This document shows positions 63,601-64,000 of a stretch of 64,000 bases of DNA, one piece after another (within the stretch, counting starts at the first letter, position 1; each line of letters begins with the position of its first letter). Source of the stretch: Atherix ibis. Lineage: Eukaryota; Arthropoda; Insecta; Diptera; Athericidae. The notes below the pieces were generated by a model. It had not been told where the DNA came from. It worked only from the letters and a program-made list of their open reading frames with translations, and ran no database searches. Position numbers and translations under genes: made by a program. Where the stretch lies: positions 39,935,667 through 39,999,666 of the forward strand of contig OY282610.1 of NCBI GenBank assembly GCA_958298945.1, in the 5' to 3' direction.

Positions 63601-63679
63601 TTGGGTTTTTTTTTTTTGATTGGTCGTTAAACATACTTTGGCCTGAAACTCCTTCGTCGCCGCTGCCAATATCGGACAT
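46121..63679 (-). CDS. Pur-alpha: Pur-alpha, purine-rich single-stranded DNA/RNA-binding protein (8 coding exons)
   Basis: Coding exons in transcript order are 63679-63637, 47909-47856, 47346-47228, 47155-47053, 46957-46839, 46684-46563, 46467-46362 and 46279-46121. Their lengths (43, 54, 119, 103, 119, 122, 106, 159) sum to 825 nt, giving 274 residues plus stop. Every junction uses GT...AG and keeps frame. The protein has a short acidic/Gly N-terminus ([10 protein letters not shown]), a GGGG linker, and three PUR repeats at about residues 39-107, 117-185 and 189-254. Typical signatures are [33 protein letters not shown] and [18 protein letters not shown] family proteins bind purine-rich single-stranded DNA and repeat RNA. 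Repeats I and II fold together and repeat III mediates dimerisation. Length and motif order match the known fly protein. Start choice: MSDIG has no better upstream ATG in frame and ends at a clean GTATGT donor. UTR limits are not determined. Identity is near certain; the exact edges of exon 2 carry slight doubt because of tandem donors. Confidence 0.97.
46362..46467 (-). CDS. Pur-alpha: Pur-alpha coding exon 7 (first half of PUR repeat III)
   Basis: 106 nt, residues 187-222. It encodes [20 protein letters not shown], then [15 protein letters not shown]. Acceptor CTGTTACAG, donor GTAAAT, phase 0. Confidence 0.95.
46563..46684 (-). CDS. Pur-alpha: Pur-alpha coding exon 6 (second half of PUR repeat II)
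   Basis: 122 nt, residues 147-187. It encodes [20 protein letters not shown] and the helix [16 protein letters not shown]. Acceptor AAAAAG, donor GTATTC, phase 2. Confidence 0.95.
46839..46957 (-). CDS. Pur-alpha: Pur-alpha coding exon 5 (first half of PUR repeat II)
   Basis: 119 nt, residues 107-146. It begins [17 protein letters not shown] and continues with [17 protein letters not shown]. Acceptor AAAATAG, donor GTAAGT, phase 0. If unspliced, translation runs through the donor and then out of homology, which marks the exon edge. Confidence 0.95.
47053..47155 (-). CDS. Pur-alpha: Pur-alpha coding exon 4 (second half of PUR repeat I)
   Basis: 103 nt, residues 73-107. It encodes [20 protein letters not shown] and then the helix [15 protein letters not shown] that closes PUR repeat I. 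Acceptor ATTATAG, donor GTATGA, phase 1. Confidence 0.95.
47228..47346 (-). CDS. Pur-alpha: Pur-alpha coding exon 3 (first half of PUR repeat I)
   Basis: 119 nt, residues 33-72. It contains [11 protein letters not shown] and [19 protein letters not shown], the beta-strand half of PUR repeat I with the basic NRRGRF nucleic-acid-binding stretch. The donor is GTAGGT, phase 0. The acceptor (AAAAAG) has a poor pyrimidine tract, but the frame fixes it. Confidence 0.95.
47856..47909 (-). CDS. Pur-alpha: Pur-alpha coding exon 2
   Basis: 54 nt encoding residues 15-33, [19 protein letters not shown] when joined. The acceptor is TATTACAG and the donor is GTAAGA. A second donor, GTAAAG, lies six bases earlier and would remove only Gly-Lys. 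This is the flexible Gly-rich linker before PUR repeat I. Confidence 0.88.
48711..48746. repeat. (TAAA)n microsatellite
   Basis: Nine TAAA units within Pur-alpha intron 1. Confidence 0.93.
50398..50415. repeat. 18-base poly(G) run
   Basis: Uninterrupted G18 on the plus strand, poly(C) in the Pur-alpha transcript sense. Confidence 0.95.
50930..51012. repeat. (GT)n microsatellite
   Basis: About 40 GT units with GC, AT and GA interruptions; the reverse strand gives a false His/Thr-rich open frame. Confidence 0.95.
52440..52690 (-). promoter_or_regulatory. GAGA-rich non-repetitive segment inside intron 1, possible alternative promoter
   Basis: This stretch is less AT-rich than the DNA around it and is not tandemly repeated. 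It contains several GAGAG blocks (near 52508, 52528, 52566, 52626 and 52638), the core recognised by GAGA factor in flies. Read on the minus strand it also has TCAGTT at 52586-52581, which fits the fly Initiator pattern. An internal promoter for a shorter Pur-alpha transcript is possible. No downstream 5' exon was proved, so this is a weak call. Confidence 0.25.
55819..55848. repeat. (TC)n microsatellite
   Basis: TC dinucleotide run in intron 1; GAGAG on the transcribed-sense strand. Confidence 0.93.
57638..57694. repeat. (TTA)n microsatellite
   Basis: About 19 uninterrupted TTA units; source of false poly-Ile open frames on both strands. Confidence 0.95.
58617..58642. repeat. (CT)n microsatellite
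   Basis: About 13 CT units after an ACTCACACACAC stretch. Confidence 0.93.
61642..61668. repeat. (CA)n(CG)n alternating run
   Basis: Eight or so CA units run directly into five CG units, a purine-pyrimidine alternation. Confidence 0.93.
62095..62145. repeat. Compound (CA)nCT microsatellite with 12-bp order
   Basis: CACACACACACT blocks follow each other at about 12-14-bp spacing, four times. Confidence 0.9.
63637..63679 (-). CDS. Pur-alpha: Pur-alpha coding exon 1
   Basis: Fourteen codons, [14 protein letters not shown], plus one base of the next codon (phase 1), followed on the minus strand by the donor GTATGT at 63636-63631. The ATG has a purine at -3. The acidic, glycine-rich start is typical of PUR proteins. 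The one-base remainder joins exactly to AA at exon 2 to give Lys15. It lies 15.7 kb from the next exon. The upstream sequence to 63760 or beyond is probably 5' UTR. Confidence 0.85.
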
Positions 63680-64000
63680 TGCACCAACCAAAACCGCACA
63701 CAACACTGAACCCACTTACACACTGCACACAGTCCAAAAGAGATTTCTCCGCCGAAAATCAGATGTGCAAGAAAGATACTCTCTTTTTTCAAATTAGATA
63801 GTTTTGACTCTTTTGCTCTAGCATAACACAAAGACTAATTTCGATCTATTCGTTTCGGGGCTTTCGTTAATTTCGTATTTTTACACTGGTGTCAATTTAA
63901 ATTCCATATGACCATGTGGACTGTAAATAAATGCCAATTCAATATCCACAAAATGGCCGAAAATCATAGAAAATAATTCGAAATCAATTCACAAAATGGA
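63680..64000 (-). promoter_or_regulatory. Pur-alpha 5' flank / probable 5' UTR
   Basis: Sequence immediately upstream of the Pur-alpha start codon. It is noticeably more balanced in base composition than intron 1 and holds no in-frame ATG that extends the protein credibly. No TATA box or Initiator stands out, and the transcription start may lie outside the window. Confidence 0.4.

Larger units (their letters stand above)
47910..63636 (-). other. Pur-alpha intron 1, microsatellite-rich
   Basis: 15,727 bp between GTATGT and TTACAG. It has no convincing coding exon. It is AT-rich with many microsatellites: (TAAA)n, an 18-G run, (GT)n, (TC)n, (TTA)n, CA/CG alternation and long homopolymers. The CT/GA-rich pieces near 52.5, 55.8, 58.6 and 60.4 kb are the only parts suggesting regulatory function. 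Scattered (CA)n near 61.6 and 62.1 kb is unexplained. Confidence 0.85.

Noticed and set aside
63512..63831. Longer upstream or downstream extensions of Pur-alpha exon 1 (MGSVLCAVLVGA..., ...KKKNPKKKY)
   Set aside because: The downstream part is intron after GTATGT. The upstream MGSVLCAVLVGA extension does not resemble PUR proteins, whose start is acidic/Gly-rich.
1..64000. tRNA, rRNA or snRNA genes
   Set aside because: No complete cloverleaf or conserved RNA gene sequence was seen; only two tRNA-like fragments.

Overview
The window looks like nuclear DNA of a higher fly (Diptera, Schizophora-like). It is very AT-rich, with GT...AG introns, many degenerate Tc1/mariner and Jockey-type elements, and one clear protein gene. 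That gene is Pur-alpha, on the minus strand, with eight coding exons between 46121 and 63679. The exons join in frame to a 274-residue protein with three PUR repeats and a stop codon. No other protein gene can be named with confidence. Nearly all remaining open reading frames are by-products of tandem repeats or homopolymer tracts.

Layout. (1) About 0.5-32.7 kb is packed with unrelated tandem-repeat families: a GA-rich ~130-bp repeat (530-2220), a ~288-bp higher-order repeat built on a CTCTGAGAC-like core (4740-5940), an almost perfect 10-bp satellite (6949-7762), a 16-bp GATC-containing satellite (9074-10405), a ~150-170-bp AT-rich repeat (16070-18235) and a ~47-bp repeat carrying CCGCCATTTT (29320-32700). 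(2) Between them lie decayed transposons. One is a mauritiana-type mariner with both terminal inverted repeats. Another mariner has its 3' end preserved. Several pieces of one Tc1/mariner-superfamily transposase lie in both orientations. There are several Jockey-like reverse transcriptase fragments and one separate LINE fragment. (3) A short GC-richer island (28140-28790) has coding-like composition on both strands and a good splice donor, but I cannot identify it. (4) From about 38.9 to 46.1 kb is AT-rich DNA with TA and TTA microsatellites, probably containing the Pur-alpha 3' UTR. (5) The Pur-alpha exons 2-8 are clustered at 46.1-47.9 kb. Exon 1 (14 codons) is 15.7 kb away, across an intron full of microsatellites.

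Pur-alpha is a single-stranded DNA/RNA-binding protein. In Drosophila it maps to the small fourth (dot) chromosome, Muller element F. The repeat and transposon load around it here fits an F-element neighbourhood, but the chromosome and species are inference. Apart from Pur-alpha, nothing in the window forms a recognisable pathway. The other content is repeat structure and transposon debris.
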